Position numbers and translations under genes: made by a program. The notes under the pieces were generated by a model. The model searched no databases and was not told where the DNA came from. It was given only the letters and a program-made list of their open reading frames with translations. Below are positions 9,208-18,861 of a DNA stretch of 49,769 nt, one piece after another; position 1 is the stretch's first letter; every line of letters starts with the position of its first letter. The stretch is from Acidisoma sp. L85. GTDB lineage: Bacteria > Pseudomonadota > Alphaproteobacteria > Acetobacterales > Acetobacteraceae. The stretch covers positions 47,644 to 97,412 of the forward strand of contig NZ_LMUQ01000039.1 in assembly GCF_009765865.1 (NCBI RefSeq). The letters are read 5' to 3'.

Positions 9208-9252
9208 GCGATCCGCGCATTACCCTTGACGGCGGCAAAGCGCGGTGCCTAG

Positions 9253-9271
9253 ATGTAAATGTGCTTTACAT
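9253..9271. promoter_or_regulatory. Perfect inverted-repeat operator before the DUF2852 gene
   Basis: ATGTAAA-TGTGC-TTTACAT: two perfect 7-nt arms around a 5-nt spacer, ending 18 nt before the ATG at 9290. The same motif, degenerate in one arm, precedes the adjacent TetR gene. It is the expected size and symmetry for a TetR dimer operator; assignment to that regulator is inference. Confidence 0.65.
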
Positions 9272-9289
9272 TCACATGGGAACCACATC

Positions 9290-9865
9290 ATGTCTGGCGC
9301 TGCGAACCAAGGGGCCTTTGGCAACCCCGGTATGGGACAATCATCCTGGGGAACCGGGCCGAACTGGGGCCCCGGTGGCGGCAATCAGGGCAATCCCGGG
9401 GATCGGCCTTGGGGAGGGAATGGCGCGCCTAACGACTATTTCGGCCTTTGGTCGATCTCGCGTCCGCTGCTGATCGCCGCGACGATCACGGGCTTTATCG
9501 TCTGGTGGCCGGTCGGGCTTGCTTTGCTGTTCGTCGCCATTTGGAACAAGCGGGTTGGGCGCTGGGCCTTTGGGGCTCACGGCGGCCACCAAAGTGGCGG
9601 AGGCTGCGGCTGGGCTGGGCCGTGGTCCGGCTGGAAGAGCCGCTGTGGCGGCGGCGGCGGCAACTCCTCACGATCCAGCGGCAATAGCGCCTTCGACGAA
9701 TATCGCGAACAGACGCTCCGCCGCCTGGAGGAAGAGCAACGCGACTTCTCCGGTTTCCTGGAGCGGCTGCGCTTCGCCAAGGACAAGGCCGAGTTCGACC
9801 AGTTCATGGCCGACCGCCGCCAGTCCCCGCCGCCATCCGAGCCGCAGCACCAGCCGGAAAACTAG
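9290..9865 (+). CDS. DUF2852 domain membrane protein
   Basis: 191 aa. A low-complexity Gly/Asn/Trp-rich N-terminus (residues 1-45) precedes one hydrophobic segment, ATITGFIVWWPVGLALLFVA, with the conserved WWPVGLA motif of DUF2852. Then come a Gly/Cys/Trp-rich linker and a charged coiled-coil-like tail, EYREQTLRRLEEEQRDFSGF followed by LERLRFAKDKAEFDQFM, typical of the family's C-terminus. It is a probable inner-membrane protein of unknown function. The gene sits behind a perfect palindromic operator and after a TetR gene, so it is probably the regulator's main target. It ends just before a palindrome and an intrinsic terminator. Confidence 0.88.
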   Translation: MSGAANQGAFGNPGMGQSSWGTGPNWGPGGGNQGNPGDRPWGGNGAPNDYFGLWSISRPLLIAATITGFIVWWPVGLALLFVAIWNKRVGRWAFGAHGGHQSGGGCGWAGPWSGWKSRCGGGGGNSSRSSGNSAFDEYREQTLRRLEEEQRDFSGFLERLRFAKDKAEFDQFMADRRQSPPPSEPQHQPEN

Positions 9866-9869
9866 GCGC

Positions 9870-9932
9870 CTCACCCGCGATCGCGGGTGAGTAGAGAAAT
9901 CGGAAGAGGGGTGGCATTGGCCGCCCCTTTTT
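9870..9932 (+). terminator. Perfect palindrome followed by rho-independent terminator
   Basis: A 22-nt perfect palindrome, CTCACCCGCGA then TCGCGGGTGAG (9870-9891), begins 5 nt after the DUF2852 stop. It is followed by a second hairpin (9907-9928): AGGGGTGGC, loop ATTG, GCCGCCCCT, then TTTTT. The second is a textbook intrinsic terminator on the plus strand. Confidence 0.8.
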
Positions 9933-10026
9933 CGTTGGGACGCAGTTTTATGAGAGGTCCGAGCACTGCTTGACGCGCTTGCCTCGCGCGCCATCTCAAC
10001 CCATCCGCATGACGATGGAGGTTGCA

Positions 10027-10338
10027 GTGCCACGCGGCGACAAATCGAAATACACCGACAAGCAGGATCGCAAGGCCGATCACATAGCCGAGAGTTACGA
10101 GGATCGCGGCGTCCCTGAAAAAGAGGCCGAACGCCGGGCCTGGGCGACGGTGAACAAAGAAAGCGGCGGCGGCAACAAGAGCGGCTCCGGCCGGGGCAAA
10201 GCTGATACGCACGTCTCCGCCAAGAAGGGCGGCAAGACCGGTGGCGCCGCCTCCGCGCATCGTACAGCCGCCGAACGTTCGACTTCCGCCAAGAAAGCGG
10301 CGGCGACCCGCAAAAGGAACGCCGAAGCTCGCGCCTAA
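10027..10338 (+). CDS. Small basic Lys/Gly-rich protein (often annotated plasmid stabilization protein)
   Basis: 103 aa, strongly basic. The conserved head, PRGDKSKYTDKQDRKADHIA followed by ESYEDRGVPEKEAERRAWATVNK, is a familiar small alphaproteobacterial family often labelled plasmid stabilization protein without experimental basis. The tail is a Lys/Ala/Gly/Ser low-complexity stretch resembling a histone-H1-like nucleic-acid-binding tail. The GTG start at 10027 was chosen because GGAGG lies 5 nt upstream; two ATGs further up (10009, 10015) would bury that box. A chromatin or stress role is only inference. Confidence 0.8.
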   Translation: MPRGDKSKYTDKQDRKADHIAESYEDRGVPEKEAERRAWATVNKESGGGNKSGSGRGKADTHVSAKKGGKTGGAASAHRTAAERSTSAKKAAATRKRNAEARA

Positions 10339-10408
10339 CGCCTTCGCCCGAGTTGCGGCGCGGCGCCTGAACCTTCAGGTTGGCCGGCACAACCAGGGAC
10401 GATGCGCA

Positions 10409-11449
10409 ATGACCCAGACAATGAGGCGCGCGCTGATGACGGCAATGGGCGCGCCGTTGGAACTCGGTTGCGACGCTATTCCAGCGCCCGAACGCGGCGA
10501 GATTCTGATCCGCGTTCTCGCCTGCGGAGTGTGCCATTCCGACGTCCATATCGTCGATGGCGACTGGGGCCGCCCGGCGCGTCTGCCGCTTATTCCCGGC
10601 CACGAAGTTGTGGGTGAGGTCGTCGCTCTCGGCGAGGGAGTGACCGTCCCGGCGATCGGTGAAACCGTGGGTGTGGCTTGGAACGGCGGCGCCTGCGGCC
10701 ATTGCCGCGCTTGCCTGGAGGGCGAGGAGACCATCTGCCCCGAGCGTGAGGGCACCGGCTATTCGCGGGACGGCGGCTATGCCGATCACATCGTCGCGCG
10801 CGCCGATTTCGTGGTGACCTTGCCGAAAGGTATCGACGCGGCGCGGTTCTCGCCGATCCTATGTGCTGGGGTCACGACCTATCGCGGCCTGAAGAAGGCG
10901 GCGGTGCGGCCCGGCGGCTATGTCGCGGTCATCGGCTGCGGCGGGCTGGGCCAGATGGCGGTGCAGTATGCGCGTGCCATGGGGCTGCGGCCGATCGCGG
11001 TCGATCTCGATCCAGCTAAGCTCGAACTCGCGACACGCCTGGGCGCGGTGGCGACGGTGGGGTCTGATGAGGAGCTTCCGGCCGCCTTGCAGGCCATCGC
11101 TGGCGAAAACGGCATCCGCGCCGCGGTCATCGTGGCGCCGGTCGCCCAGGCTTTCGAGCAAGGCATCGCGGCGGTGGCGCCCGGCGGCGCGGTGATCTTC
11201 ATCGCTTTGCCGAGTGAGCAGAAGGACAGGATCTCGATCTCGATTTCCGACTTGGCGAATAACGAGAAACGGCTGATCGGCACGAATGTCGGCACACGAG
11301 CCGATTTGCGCGAAGCGGTGGATCTCGCGCTGACCGCCGGGATCCTGGCGAATGTGGAGACCTTGCCGCTGGCGGATGCCGGTATCGCGCTGGACCGTCT
11401 GCGGCGCGGCGGTGTGACAGGACGGCTGGTGCTCACTATGAAGGGTTGA
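10409..11449 (+). CDS. Zinc-dependent alcohol dehydrogenase (MDR superfamily)
   Basis: 346 aa. The catalytic zinc site is in ACGVCHSDVH (Cys42) and PGHEVVGEV (His65, Glu66). The structural zinc lobe is GACGHCRACLEGEETIC with four Cys. The NAD(P) Rossmann motif is VIGCGGLGQMAV. The pattern matches the AdhA/AdhP-type propanol-preferring bacterial alcohol dehydrogenases; the true substrate is unknown. The start at 10409 gives the family-typical N-terminus, while the frame is open upstream only because it overlaps the preceding small gene. It is followed by a hairpin repeat and the convergent cysNC gene. Confidence 0.92.
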   Translation: MTQTMRRALMTAMGAPLELGCDAIPAPERGEILIRVLACGVCHSDVHIVDGDWGRPARLPLIPGHEVVGEVVALGEGVTVPAIGETVGVAWNGGACGHCRACLEGEETICPEREGTGYSRDGGYADHIVARADFVVTLPKGIDAARFSPILCAGVTTYRGLKKAAVRPGGYVAVIGCGGLGQMAVQYARAMGLRPIAVDLDPAKLELATRLGAVATVGSDEELPAALQAIAGENGIRAAVIVAPVAQAFEQGIAAVAPGGAVIFIALPSEQKDRISISISDLANNEKRLIGTNVGTRADLREAVDLALTAGILANVETLPLADAGIALDRLRRGGVTGRLVLTMKG

Positions 11450-11534
11450 GGCAATGGCGGCAGCGGCGTCGATGAATTGGCGTAGACCTAGAGCGGAATG
11501 TCTCTGATCTGAACCGTGCCTATTCCATCACATC

Positions 11535-11614
11535 ATGCTCGGCGAAGGCCGAGCATCCACGCCTTCACGTGGGTGACGAAGGCAAGGCGTGGATGGCACG
11601 CCTTCGCGTGCCAT
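11535..11614. repeat. Three-hairpin intergenic repeat (copy 1)
   Basis: Three consecutive hairpins between the convergent adh and cysNC genes. ATGCTCGGC-GAAG-GCCGAGCAT spans 11535-11556. CCACGCCTT ... AAGGCGTGG spans 11557-11592. ATGGCACGC-CTTC-GCGTGCCAT spans 11593-11614. The element is followed by GACGGA. Related copies lie at 18749-18827 and 20838-20931, also in 3'-3' gaps. It is probably a REP-like element that may act as a bidirectional terminator. Confidence 0.85.
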
Positions 11615-11656
11615 GACGGATCTTTTGGCCCCGGTTCGTTACTAGATCATCACGCT

Positions 11657-13528
11657 CTAACCCCCAATCATTCCCCGCCGCCGCAACTCCGCGATCACCG
11701 TGTCCGCCGCCGCCTCCGGCGTTGTTTCCACGGTGCGGATATGCAACTCCGGCGTTTCGGGCGCCTCATACGGCGCATCGACGCCGGTGAAGTTGACGAG
11801 CGTGCCGGCATCCGCCTTGGCGTAGAGCCCCTTCGGATCGCGCCGGCGGCAATCCTCGATGGGTGTATCGACGAAGATCTCGATGAAGCCGCCCTCCCCT
11901 GCCCGTTCGCGCGCCAATTGACGCTCGGCGCGGTAGGGCGAGATGAAGGACACCACCACGATCAAACCGGCATCCATGAACAGCCGCGCGACTTCAGCGA
12001 CGCGGCGGATGTTTTCCACGCGATCGACTTCGGTAAAGCCAAGATCGCGATTGAGGCCGTGGCGAATATTGTCGCCATCGAGCAGATAAGTATGCGCGCC
12101 GCGCGCCAGAAGTTTCTGCTCGACAAGATTGGCGATCGTCGACTTGCCAGATCCAGACAGCCCGGTCAGCCACAGCACGGCCGGTTGCTGACCTTTCTGC
12201 GCGGCGCGGGTCGCGCGATCGACGGTGATCGCCTGCCAATGCACATTCGCGGCCCGTCGCAGCGCGAAACGAATCATGCCCGCGCCGGCGGTTGCATTCG
12301 TCACCCGGTCGATGATGATGAAACCGCCCATCTTGCGGTTCTCGGCATAAGATTCGAACGGGATCGGCTCGGCGAGCGACAGATTCACCACCGCGACATC
12401 ATTGGCCGAAAGCGACTTCGCCGCGAGCTGGTCGAGAGACTCCATATCCACGCGATGCTTGATCTCGGTGATCTGCGCCGAGACCGTGCGGGTGCCGATC
12501 TTCAGCAAATACGGACGGCCGGGGAATAGATCGGCATCATCGAACCAAACGAGATCGGCGGCGAATTGGTCAGCGACCTCGGGCCGCGCGGCGGCGGCGG
12601 CAATCACATCGCCACGCGAGGCATCGCGCTCATCGGTGAAGAGCAGCGTTACCGCATCCCCCGCCTTCGCCTCAGGACGATCGCCGTCCATGCTCACGAT
12701 GCGAGCAATGCGCGTGGTCTGGCCGGACGGCAGGATGGCGACGGTGTCACCGGGCTCCGTGCGGCCAGCGACGACAGTGCCGGCGAAACCACGGAAGCTC
12801 GAATCCGGGCGATTGACCCATTGCACCGGCATGCGAAAGGGCGCGGCGGCCGCCGGTGGCGTCACGTCCACCGTTTCCAGATGATCGAGCAGCGTTGGTC
12901 CCTGGTACCAGGGCAGCCTGGCGCTCGGCGCCGTCACATTGTCGCCGTGGCGGGCGGCGAGCGGAATAGCAGTGATGTCGTCGAAGGCGAAGCGTGTGGC
13001 GGCGAATTCCTTGTAGGCCTCGGCAATCTCCCGAAACCGTTCGGCGCTGAAGCCGACCAGATCCATCTTGTTCACGGCCAGCACGATGTGGCGGATACCA
13101 AGCAGGCTCGCGATGAAGGAATGGCGCCGCGTCTGGCTGAGGATGCCGTGCCGCGCGTCGATGAGAATGACGGCAAGGTCTGCGGTGGACGCCCCGGTCG
13201 CCATGTTGCGGGTGTACTGCACATGGCCTGGGGTATCGGCCACGATGAAGCGGCGGCGGGCGGTCGCGAAGAACCGGTAGGCGACATCGATGGTGATGCC
13301 CTGCTGCCGCTCCGCCTCCAGCCCATCCAGCGCCAGGGCCAGGTCGATCTCATCGCCCGCGGTTCCGAAGCGGCGCGAGGCCTGGGCGACGGCGGCGAGC
13401 TGATCCTCGAAGATGCGCTTGGTGTCGAAAAGGATGCGGCCAATGAGGGTTGATTTGCCGTCATCGACGCTGCCGCAGGTGAGGAAGCGCAGCAGCGTCG
13501 CCTGAAGCGGATCCGCCAGCGCGTCCAT
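11657..13528 (-). CDS. cysNC: Bifunctional sulfate adenylyltransferase subunit 1 / adenylylsulfate kinase
   Basis: Fusion of CysN and CysC, 623 aa. CysN (residues about 1-440) is the GTPase that drives ATP sulfurylase: P-loop [11 protein letters not shown] (19-27), DTPGH and NKMD motifs, then EF-Tu-like beta-barrel domains. CysC (from about 450) is APS kinase: P-loop GLSGSGKST from residue 456, [12 protein letters not shown], and [11 protein letters not shown] near 526 with the Ser phosphorylated transiently in the family. Together with CysD it makes APS and then PAPS for cysteine synthesis or sulfation. Its ATG overlaps the cysD stop as TGATG, giving translational coupling. The gene is convergent with adh across a hairpin repeat. 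Confidence 0.96.
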   Translation of the reverse strand: MDALADPLQATLLRFLTCGSVDDGKSTLIGRILFDTKRIFEDQLAAVAQASRRFGTAGDEIDLALALDGLEAERQQGITIDVAYRFFATARRRFIVADTPGHVQYTRNMATGASTADLAVILIDARHGILSQTRRHSFIASLLGIRHIVLAVNKMDLVGFSAERFREIAEAYKEFAATRFAFDDITAIPLAARHGDNVTAPSARLPWYQGPTLLDHLETVDVTPPAAAAPFRMPVQWVNRPDSSFRGFAGTVVAGRTEPGDTVAILPSGQTTRIARIVSMDGDRPEAKAGDAVTLLFTDERDASRGDVIAAAAARPEVADQFAADLVWFDDADLFPGRPYLLKIGTRTVSAQITEIKHRVDMESLDQLAAKSLSANDVAVVNLSLAEPIPFESYAENRKMGGFIIIDRVTNATAGAGMIRFALRRAANVHWQAITVDRATRAAQKGQQPAVLWLTGLSGSGKSTIANLVEQKLLARGAHTYLLDGDNIRHGLNRDLGFTEVDRVENIRRVAEVARLFMDAGLIVVVSFISPYRAERQLARERAGEGGFIEIFVDTPIEDCRRRDPKGLYAKADAGTLVNFTGVDAPYEAPETPELHIRTVETTPEAAADTVIAELRRRGMIGG

Positions 13529-14457
13529 CAGAAATACCCTTCCCGCTTCTTTTGCTCCATGGACGCAGCCTGATCCTTGTCGATGAGGCGGCCGGAGCGT
13601 TCGGACCGGCGGGTCGCGATCATTTCGGCGACGATCCCGGCCAGCGTCGTCGCGTCGGATTCGATCGCGCCGGTGAGCGGATAACAGCCGAGCGTGCGGA
13701 AACGCACGCGGCGCATCTCGGGCTTTTCGCCGGGACGCAGCGGCAAGCGATCGTCGTCGGCGACGATGAGCGTTCCGTCACGCTCGACCACCGGCCGGTC
13801 CGCGGCGAAATAGAGGTCGGGGATCGCCACGCCATGCAGCTCGATATATTGCCAGATATCGAGCTCAGTCCAGTTCGACAGCGGAAAGACGCGGATCGAT
13901 TGGCCGCGCGCGACGCGGCAGTTGAAGAGATTCCATAGCTCCGGCCGCTGATTCTTCGGATCCCAGCCGTGATCGGCGGACCGCACGGAGAAGATGCGCT
14001 CCTTGGCACGGCTGACTTCCTCGTCGCGGCGGGCGCCGCCAAAGGCGGCATCGTAGCCGCCAGCATCGAGCGCCTGCTTCAGCGCCACGGTTTTCATGAT
14101 GTGGGTATAGGTGCCGGCATCATGGTCGAAGGGGTTGATGCCACGGGCACGACCCTCGGCATTCTGGTGGACGACGAGGCGGAGACCGAACTCGCGGGCC
14201 ATGCGGTCCCGGAAGGCGATCATCTCGCGGAACTTCCAGCCGGTATCGACATGCAGCAGCGGAAAGGGGATCGGCGCTGGGAAGAAGGCTTTGCGCGCCA
14301 GATGCAGCATGACCGAGGAATCCTTCCCGATCGAATACAGCATCACGGGATTTCGCAGTTCGGCCATGACCTCCCGCATGATGTGGATGCTCTCATCCTC
14401 GAGCTGGCGAAGATGCGCCGCGGTGTCGCCGTGCGGCTCGAGCGAGAGGTCTGTCAT
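13528..14457 (-). CDS. cysD: Sulfate adenylyltransferase subunit 2
   Basis: Catalytic ATP-pyrophosphatase subunit of ATP sulfurylase, 309 aa, family-normal. The PP-loop [45 protein letters not shown] and the C-terminal [11 protein letters not shown] motifs are all present. It ends in the typical EGYF. The ATG at 14457 overlaps a preceding 29-codon ORF stop as TAATG and is the family-typical start; a longer frame to 14634 is unsupported. It is cotranscribed with cysNC, overlapping by one base. No cysH/cysI or other sulfate-reduction gene lies adjacent. Confidence 0.95.
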   Translation of the reverse strand: MTDLSLEPHGDTAAHLRQLEDESIHIMREVMAELRNPVMLYSIGKDSSVMLHLARKAFFPAPIPFPLLHVDTGWKFREMIAFRDRMAREFGLRLVVHQNAEGRARGINPFDHDAGTYTHIMKTVALKQALDAGGYDAAFGGARRDEEVSRAKERIFSVRSADHGWDPKNQRPELWNLFNCRVARGQSIRVFPLSNWTELDIWQYIELHGVAIPDLYFAADRPVVERDGTLIVADDDRLPLRPGEKPEMRRVRFRTLGCYPLTGAIESDATTLAGIVAEMIATRRSERSGRLIDKDQAASMEQKKREGYF

Positions 14458-14546
14458 TACGGCAGCGGCCTTTTGCAAAGCGATGGCGCTGTTTGATCCC
14501 GAGCGCCGAGCTTGGGAAGCGCGGATACCGCGACGGAGAGGTTCAT
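14457..14546 (-). other. Possible 29-codon upstream ORF coupled to cysD
   Basis: ATG at 14546 opens a frame beginning [14 protein letters not shown] and ending ...CKRPLP, stopping at TAA. The last A of TAA is the first base of the cysD ATG (TAATG). No ribosome binding site is visible. It could be a leader peptide coupling translation to cysD or a chance frame; nothing in its composition, with a single Cys, marks it as an attenuator. Confidence 0.25.
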
Positions 14547-14620
14547 TTTTTGGAAGCCATCGCACCCGCCTGCCGGGCGCCTCCCTGGCACAGCGAGAAA
14601 CAACGACCGGGCGCCCGCGC

Positions 14621-16222
14621 TTAGGTTCCGCCACTGAGGGGCAAGGTCACCCATTGCGTCTCGTCACTGCCCTGGACGAGCAGGAGGATCTCGCCCCGAT
14701 GCGCTCGCCGCAAGGCATCGATCCGTCCCGCGACGTCTTGCGGGTGGGCAACTGGAGCGGCGCCCAATTGCAGGATGACATCCCCCGCCGAGAGGCCCGC
14801 CTGGGCGGCAGGTCCCTTGGCAGTGACATCGGCGATGACGACGCCGTGGTTCTCAGGGACCGAATACTTGCCCCGCACCGCCGGGGTAATCGCCGTGACG
14901 GAAAAGCCGAGGCCCGCGATGCTCAGCGTGCTGGGCTTGGGCGGCGGCGTGGCCGCCGCGCTGATCGTTGACGGCGGCGTAGGGGCATCGGAGATCGCGA
15001 CGGTCGCAGTCTCGCTTTTGCCGTCCCGCCAATAGGTGAGCGACGCCTTGGCGCCGACGGCGACCTCCGCGACCAGCCTCGGCAGGGCATGCATGCCGCT
15101 GACCGCATGGCCATCGAAGGTAAGAATGACGTCACCGGCCCGCAGATCGGCCACCGCCGCTGGGCTGTTGGGTTGCACGAAGGCCACCATGGCGCCGCCC
15201 GGCTGCGGCAGGCCGAGGCTCTGTGCGATGTCGGGCGTCACCTCCTGAACCTGGGCGCCGAGCCAGCCGCGGCGTGGCTTGCCGTAGCGATGAAGCTGCT
15301 CGACGACAGGCGCCACCTCCTCCGCCGGGATGGCGAAGCCGATGCCGACCGAGCCGCCCGAAGGGGAGTAGATCGCCGTGTTGATGCCGATCACCGCGCC
15401 GTCCATGTTGAAGAGCGGGCCACCCGAATTGCCGCGGTTGATCGGCGCATCCGTCTGGATGAAGTCATCACTGCTCGAGTCGTCGATATCCCGGCCGCGC
15501 GCGCTCACGATTCCGGCGGTCACGGTGCCGCCGAGACCATAGGGATTGCCGATCGCGAGTACCCAGTCGCCGATCCTGGCGGGTGCGGCGCGGCTGAAGG
15601 CCACAGCTGGCAGCGGATGGTCGGCATGAACGCGCAGCAGTGCGATGTCCATTTGCGTATCCCGACCAACCAGATCGGCCGGCAGGGAGGTCCCGTCCGC
15701 CAGTGTGACGCTGATGCTGTCGGCACCGTCGATCACGTGGTTATTGGTCACGATCAGTCCGGAAGGGTCGATAATGAAGCCGGAGCCGAGACTTTGCAGC
15801 TTGACGCCACCCTTCTGGTCGGCCTGGGAGTCGCTCGGCGGCCCAGCCGCGAAATCCTGGAAGCGCTTGTCGAGCGGCGACTGGGCAGCTGAGGAAGAGG
15901 CCGAGCTGGAGGTAGTCGCGTCCGCCTGATGGCGCCGTGGCGGGTCAAACCCCTGCTGATCCCGCCCTTGCTCCAAAGGCTGGTCCTGAGAGGGACCGGC
16001 ACCAGCGCCGTCTGAGCCGCCGCTGTCGCTGCTGGAGGAGGACTGCGTGCTCGCGACATTGACTACGGACGGCAGCAGCCGGGCCGAAAGGTCGGCGAAG
16101 CCCGCCGGAGTCTCCGCGGCCGTCGCGGGGCGCAGAGGCAGTAGCGCCGCGCCGCCGAGCGGGGTGGCGGCGAGTAGCGTCGCAAGGATCGCCGATCCGG
16201 CGCGGGGCAGCATGCGGCGCAT
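14621..16222 (-). CDS. degP: Periplasmic serine endoprotease, HtrA/Deg family, two PDZ domains
   Basis: 533 aa envelope protease/chaperone. The signal peptide (residues 1-36) is [10 protein letters not shown] plus a hydrophobic core, with cleavage likely after ATAA. A long Ser/Gln/Asp-rich linker spans 60-135. The trypsin-like domain has the triad His162 (TNNHVID), Asp192 (MDIALLRV) and Ser266 (GNSGGPL). PDZ1 is about 310-400; PDZ2 covers the C-terminal 90 residues ([20 protein letters not shown]). The start at 16222 has AGGA about 11 nt upstream; in-frame ATG codons further up add no signal-peptide logic. It is monocistronic and divergent from mrp. The regulatory linker is longer than in E. 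coli DegP. Confidence 0.93.
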   Translation of the reverse strand: MRRMLPRAGSAILATLLAATPLGGAALLPLRPATAAETPAGFADLSARLLPSVVNVASTQSSSSSDSGGSDGAGAGPSQDQPLEQGRDQQGFDPPRRHQADATTSSSASSSAAQSPLDKRFQDFAAGPPSDSQADQKGGVKLQSLGSGFIIDPSGLIVTNNHVIDGADSISVTLADGTSLPADLVGRDTQMDIALLRVHADHPLPAVAFSRAAPARIGDWVLAIGNPYGLGGTVTAGIVSARGRDIDDSSSDDFIQTDAPINRGNSGGPLFNMDGAVIGINTAIYSPSGGSVGIGFAIPAEEVAPVVEQLHRYGKPRRGWLGAQVQEVTPDIAQSLGLPQPGGAMVAFVQPNSPAAVADLRAGDVILTFDGHAVSGMHALPRLVAEVAVGAKASLTYWRDGKSETATVAISDAPTPPSTISAAATPPPKPSTLSIAGLGFSVTAITPAVRGKYSVPENHGVVIADVTAKGPAAQAGLSAGDVILQLGAAPVAHPQDVAGRIDALRRAHRGEILLLVQGSDETQWVTLPLSGGT

Positions 16223-16399
16223 CAAGTGGACATTCCTGATCGGAGGCATGATTGTGCATCTGCGGAAGCACGACGCCAAGCGCCACGCAAGCACTGGTTA
16301 CGTCGGACCGAAGCCGCGGATCGCCGCAGATCGCCCCTCCAATGCGCGTAGCGCCAGTATGGGCCGTCAAGCGACGGCACCTTCAGGAGTGTCTTTTCC

Positions 16400-17536
16400 A
16401 TGACAAACCGTGAACCCAGCAGCCCGGACGACGCCATGGCGCAGGCGGTTCAGCGGGTCCTTGGCGGCCTGCGAAATCCGATCAGCGGAGCCAATTTGCT
16501 CTCGAGCGACATGGTGGAGGGAGTGAAGGCTGCCGGCGGCCTCGTGCAGGTTTCGCTGCGAATCGACCCTGCCCAGGCAAAGGCGATGGAGGGCTTGCGG
16601 CGTGAGGCGGAGGCCGCCATCGGCCGTCTACCCGGCGTGCGCAATGCGAGCGTGGTGCTGACCTCTCATCGCGCGGCCGCCGCTCCCGCTCCGCACGCCC
16701 ACGCCCATGCGCAAGGCCCAGCACCGCAAGGCCCGGCGCATGGCCGCACCCCGGCATCGCGCCCGGCGCCGCTACCGGGGGTGGGTGCCGTCGTGGCGAT
16801 CGCCTCGGGAAAGGGCGGTGTCGGGAAATCCACCGTCGCGGTGAACCTCGCGGTGGCCCTGGCCCGGCAGGGGCTGCGCATCGGCCTGCTCGACGCCGAT
16901 ATCTACGGGCCGAGCCTGCCCCGCATGCTGGGCGAGAGCCGCCGCCCAGAGGTACGGGCCGAGCGCATCATTCCGATCGAGGCCTGGGGGCTTAAGGCGA
17001 TGTCGATGGGATTCCTGGTGGAGGAAGACTCCGCCATGATCTGGCGCGGCCCGATGATCATGGGCGCTGTGCAGCAGTTCCTCGGCCAGGTCACCTGGGG
17101 CGAGCTGGATGTGCTGATCGTCGACCTGCCACCGGGAACGGGGGACATCCAGCTGACGCTCTCGCAGAAGGTGCAGGTGACGGGGGCGGTGATCGTCTCC
17201 ACGCCGCAGGACATCGCGCTGATCGACGCGCGCCGAGCCGTGCGGATGTTCGAGAAGGTCGAGGTGCCGGTCCTGGGCATGATCGAGAATATGAGCGTCT
17301 TTTGCTGCCCCAACTGCGGCCACCGCTCGTCGATTTTCGGTCATGGCGGGGCGCGCACAGAAGCGTCAAAGCTCGGCCTGCCGTTCCTCGGCGAGATCCC
17401 GCTCCTCATGGACGTGCGGGAAACCGCCGATGCCGGCACCCCGATCGTCGCGGAGCAGCCGGAGAGCGAAGGCGCGCTGGCCTTTGCCGCCATCGCGGAG
17501 AGCCTCGCCGCACGCCTGTTGTTGCCAGCGGCCTAG
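16400..17536 (+). CDS. mrp: Mrp/NBP35-family iron-sulfur carrier ATPase (ApbC)
   Basis: Cytosolic P-loop ATPase that binds and transfers [4Fe-4S] clusters, 378 aa. An N-terminal MIP18/DUF59-like domain (residues 10-90) is followed by a His/Pro/Ala-rich linker (PHAHAHAQGPAPQGPAHG) and then the deviant Walker A SGKGGVGKST (136-145). Switch I is LDADIYGPSLPRM and switch II is VDLPPGTGD. The cluster-binding CPNC lies near residue 302 (FCCPNCGH). AGGAG is 11 nt upstream of the ATG. It is divergent from degP. The His-rich linker could bind metal but is probably just a flexible spacer. Confidence 0.94.
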   Translation: MTNREPSSPDDAMAQAVQRVLGGLRNPISGANLLSSDMVEGVKAAGGLVQVSLRIDPAQAKAMEGLRREAEAAIGRLPGVRNASVVLTSHRAAAAPAPHAHAHAQGPAPQGPAHGRTPASRPAPLPGVGAVVAIASGKGGVGKSTVAVNLAVALARQGLRIGLLDADIYGPSLPRMLGESRRPEVRAERIIPIEAWGLKAMSMGFLVEEDSAMIWRGPMIMGAVQQFLGQVTWGELDVLIVDLPPGTGDIQLTLSQKVQVTGAVIVSTPQDIALIDARRAVRMFEKVEVPVLGMIENMSVFCCPNCGHRSSIFGHGGARTEASKLGLPFLGEIPLLMDVRETADAGTPIVAEQPESEGALAFAAIAESLAARLLLPAA

Positions 17537-17635
17537 CCTGCCCTTCCGACCCGGCGCCTAGCTCCGTCGGGCCGAGGCGCGTCATACTGTCTTGGCGAGG
17601 CGGGCTCGTGGCTGAAGGATGAGGAGGGGCGACCC

Positions 17636-18694
17636 ATGGCGGATCGGGACAAGCTAGCGGCGCTGCGAGCGAAATACGGCAATGCGGCGGGCGGCGACAT
17701 CTTCGACCCCGCCTTCGCGGCCGTCGCGGCGGGCCAGTTCAAGGGCGGGGACCGGCGCGCGCTCCCCTACGCCAATGCCGCGACCTTCATGGGCCTGCCC
17801 TATCGGCCCGAGGCGCCGGACCAGCCACAATTCGGCGGCCTCGATATCGCGGTGGCGGGTGTCACGATGGACCTCGGCGTGACCAACCGCGCCGGCACGC
17901 GACTGGGGCCACGGGCGGTACGGGCGATCGAGCGGATCGGTCCCTATGAGCATGCGCTACGGCTGGCGCCGGCGCAGATGTGCCAGGCGGCCGACGTGGG
18001 TGACGTGCCGATGCGCAGCCGCTTCAGCCTGGAAAGCTGCCACGAGGATATCGAGGCCTTCTACACGAAGGTCATCGCGGCCGGCGTGGTGCCCTTATCG
18101 GTCGGTGGCGACCATTCCATGACGCAATCGATCCTGAAGGCCGTGGGCCGCGAGCGACCCGTCGGCATGATCCATATCGATGCCCATTGCGACACCAGCG
18201 GACCCTATGAGGGCACCAAGTTCCAGCATGGCGGCCCCTTCCGCCAGGCGGTGCTGGATGGCGTGCTGGACCCCGAACGCACCATCCAGATCGGCATTCG
18301 CGGCGGCGCGGAATATCTCTGGGAGTTCTCGTACGACTCCGGGATGACGGTACTGCACTCCGAGGACGTGCACGGCATGGGCATTCCGGCGGTGATTGAG
18401 CGAGCGCTACAGGTGGCGGGCAGCGGGCCGACCTACCTCTCCTTCGACATCGACAGCATCGATCCTGGTTTCGCTCCGGGGACGGGAACGCCCGAGGTTG
18501 GCGGGCTGACGCCGTTTCAGGTCTTGCAGCTATTGCGTGGGCTGATCGGTGTCGATGTGATCGGCGGCGACGTGGTGGAGGTGGCGCCGCAATACGATGC
18601 GACCACCAACACGGCACAGGTCGCGGCACAGGTCCTGTTCGAGATCTTCTGCCTCTCGGCGGCATCGCTGAAGCGGCGGAAGGCGGGCGCTTAG
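17636..18694 (+). CDS. speB: Agmatinase/arginase-family ureohydrolase
   Basis: Binuclear Mn (or Ni) ureohydrolase, 352 aa, longer than E. coli SpeB (306). Metal-binding motifs are SVGGDHSMT, IHIDAHCDTS and SFDIDSIDPGFAPGTGTPE. It hydrolyses a guanidino compound to urea: agmatine is the default annotation, while guanidinobutyrate, guanidinopropionate or guanidine are alternatives that sequence alone does not separate. The DAHCD form (Cys instead of the usual Ser/Ala/Thr) is a visible variant. GAGGAGGGG precedes the ATG by about 6 nt. No transporter or putrescine gene is nearby. Confidence 0.9.
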   Translation: MADRDKLAALRAKYGNAAGGDIFDPAFAAVAAGQFKGGDRRALPYANAATFMGLPYRPEAPDQPQFGGLDIAVAGVTMDLGVTNRAGTRLGPRAVRAIERIGPYEHALRLAPAQMCQAADVGDVPMRSRFSLESCHEDIEAFYTKVIAAGVVPLSVGGDHSMTQSILKAVGRERPVGMIHIDAHCDTSGPYEGTKFQHGGPFRQAVLDGVLDPERTIQIGIRGGAEYLWEFSYDSGMTVLHSEDVHGMGIPAVIERALQVAGSGPTYLSFDIDSIDPGFAPGTGTPEVGGLTPFQVLQLLRGLIGVDVIGGDVVEVAPQYDATTNTAQVAAQVLFEIFCLSAASLKRRKAGA

Positions 18695-18748
18695 GCCGAC
18701 TTCCGCGCTGGAACCCCACCTGTCTCGCAAAACACGAGGGTTTCGTCA

Positions 18749-18827
18749 GGCTCGTCGAAGGGCGGGCATCCCCGCCTAGCCTTCGAGCCGAGAGCAAAGG
18801 CGTGGATCTTCGGCCTTCGCCGAAGAT
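18749..18827. repeat. Intergenic hairpin repeat (copy 2, divergent)
   Basis: The first hairpin (18749-18789) is nested: GGCTCGTCGAAG and GCGGG on the left, CCCGC and CCTTCGAGCC on the right. The second hairpin (18806-18827) is ATCTTCGGC-CTTC-GCCGAAGAT. The flanks AAGGCGTGG and GACG match copies 1 and 3, but the stem sequence of the last hairpin is different on both arms, so pairing is kept. It lies between the convergent speB and FMN reductase genes. Confidence 0.75.
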
Positions 18828-18861
18828 GACGTTGGAGAGTGACTACAGCCGCCAGCCGGTG

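Noticed and set aside
9668-10789. 373-residue minus-strand frame across DUF2852, the small basic gene and adh
   Set aside because: Crosses three well-supported plus-strand genes and the terminator; no domain or ribosome binding site.
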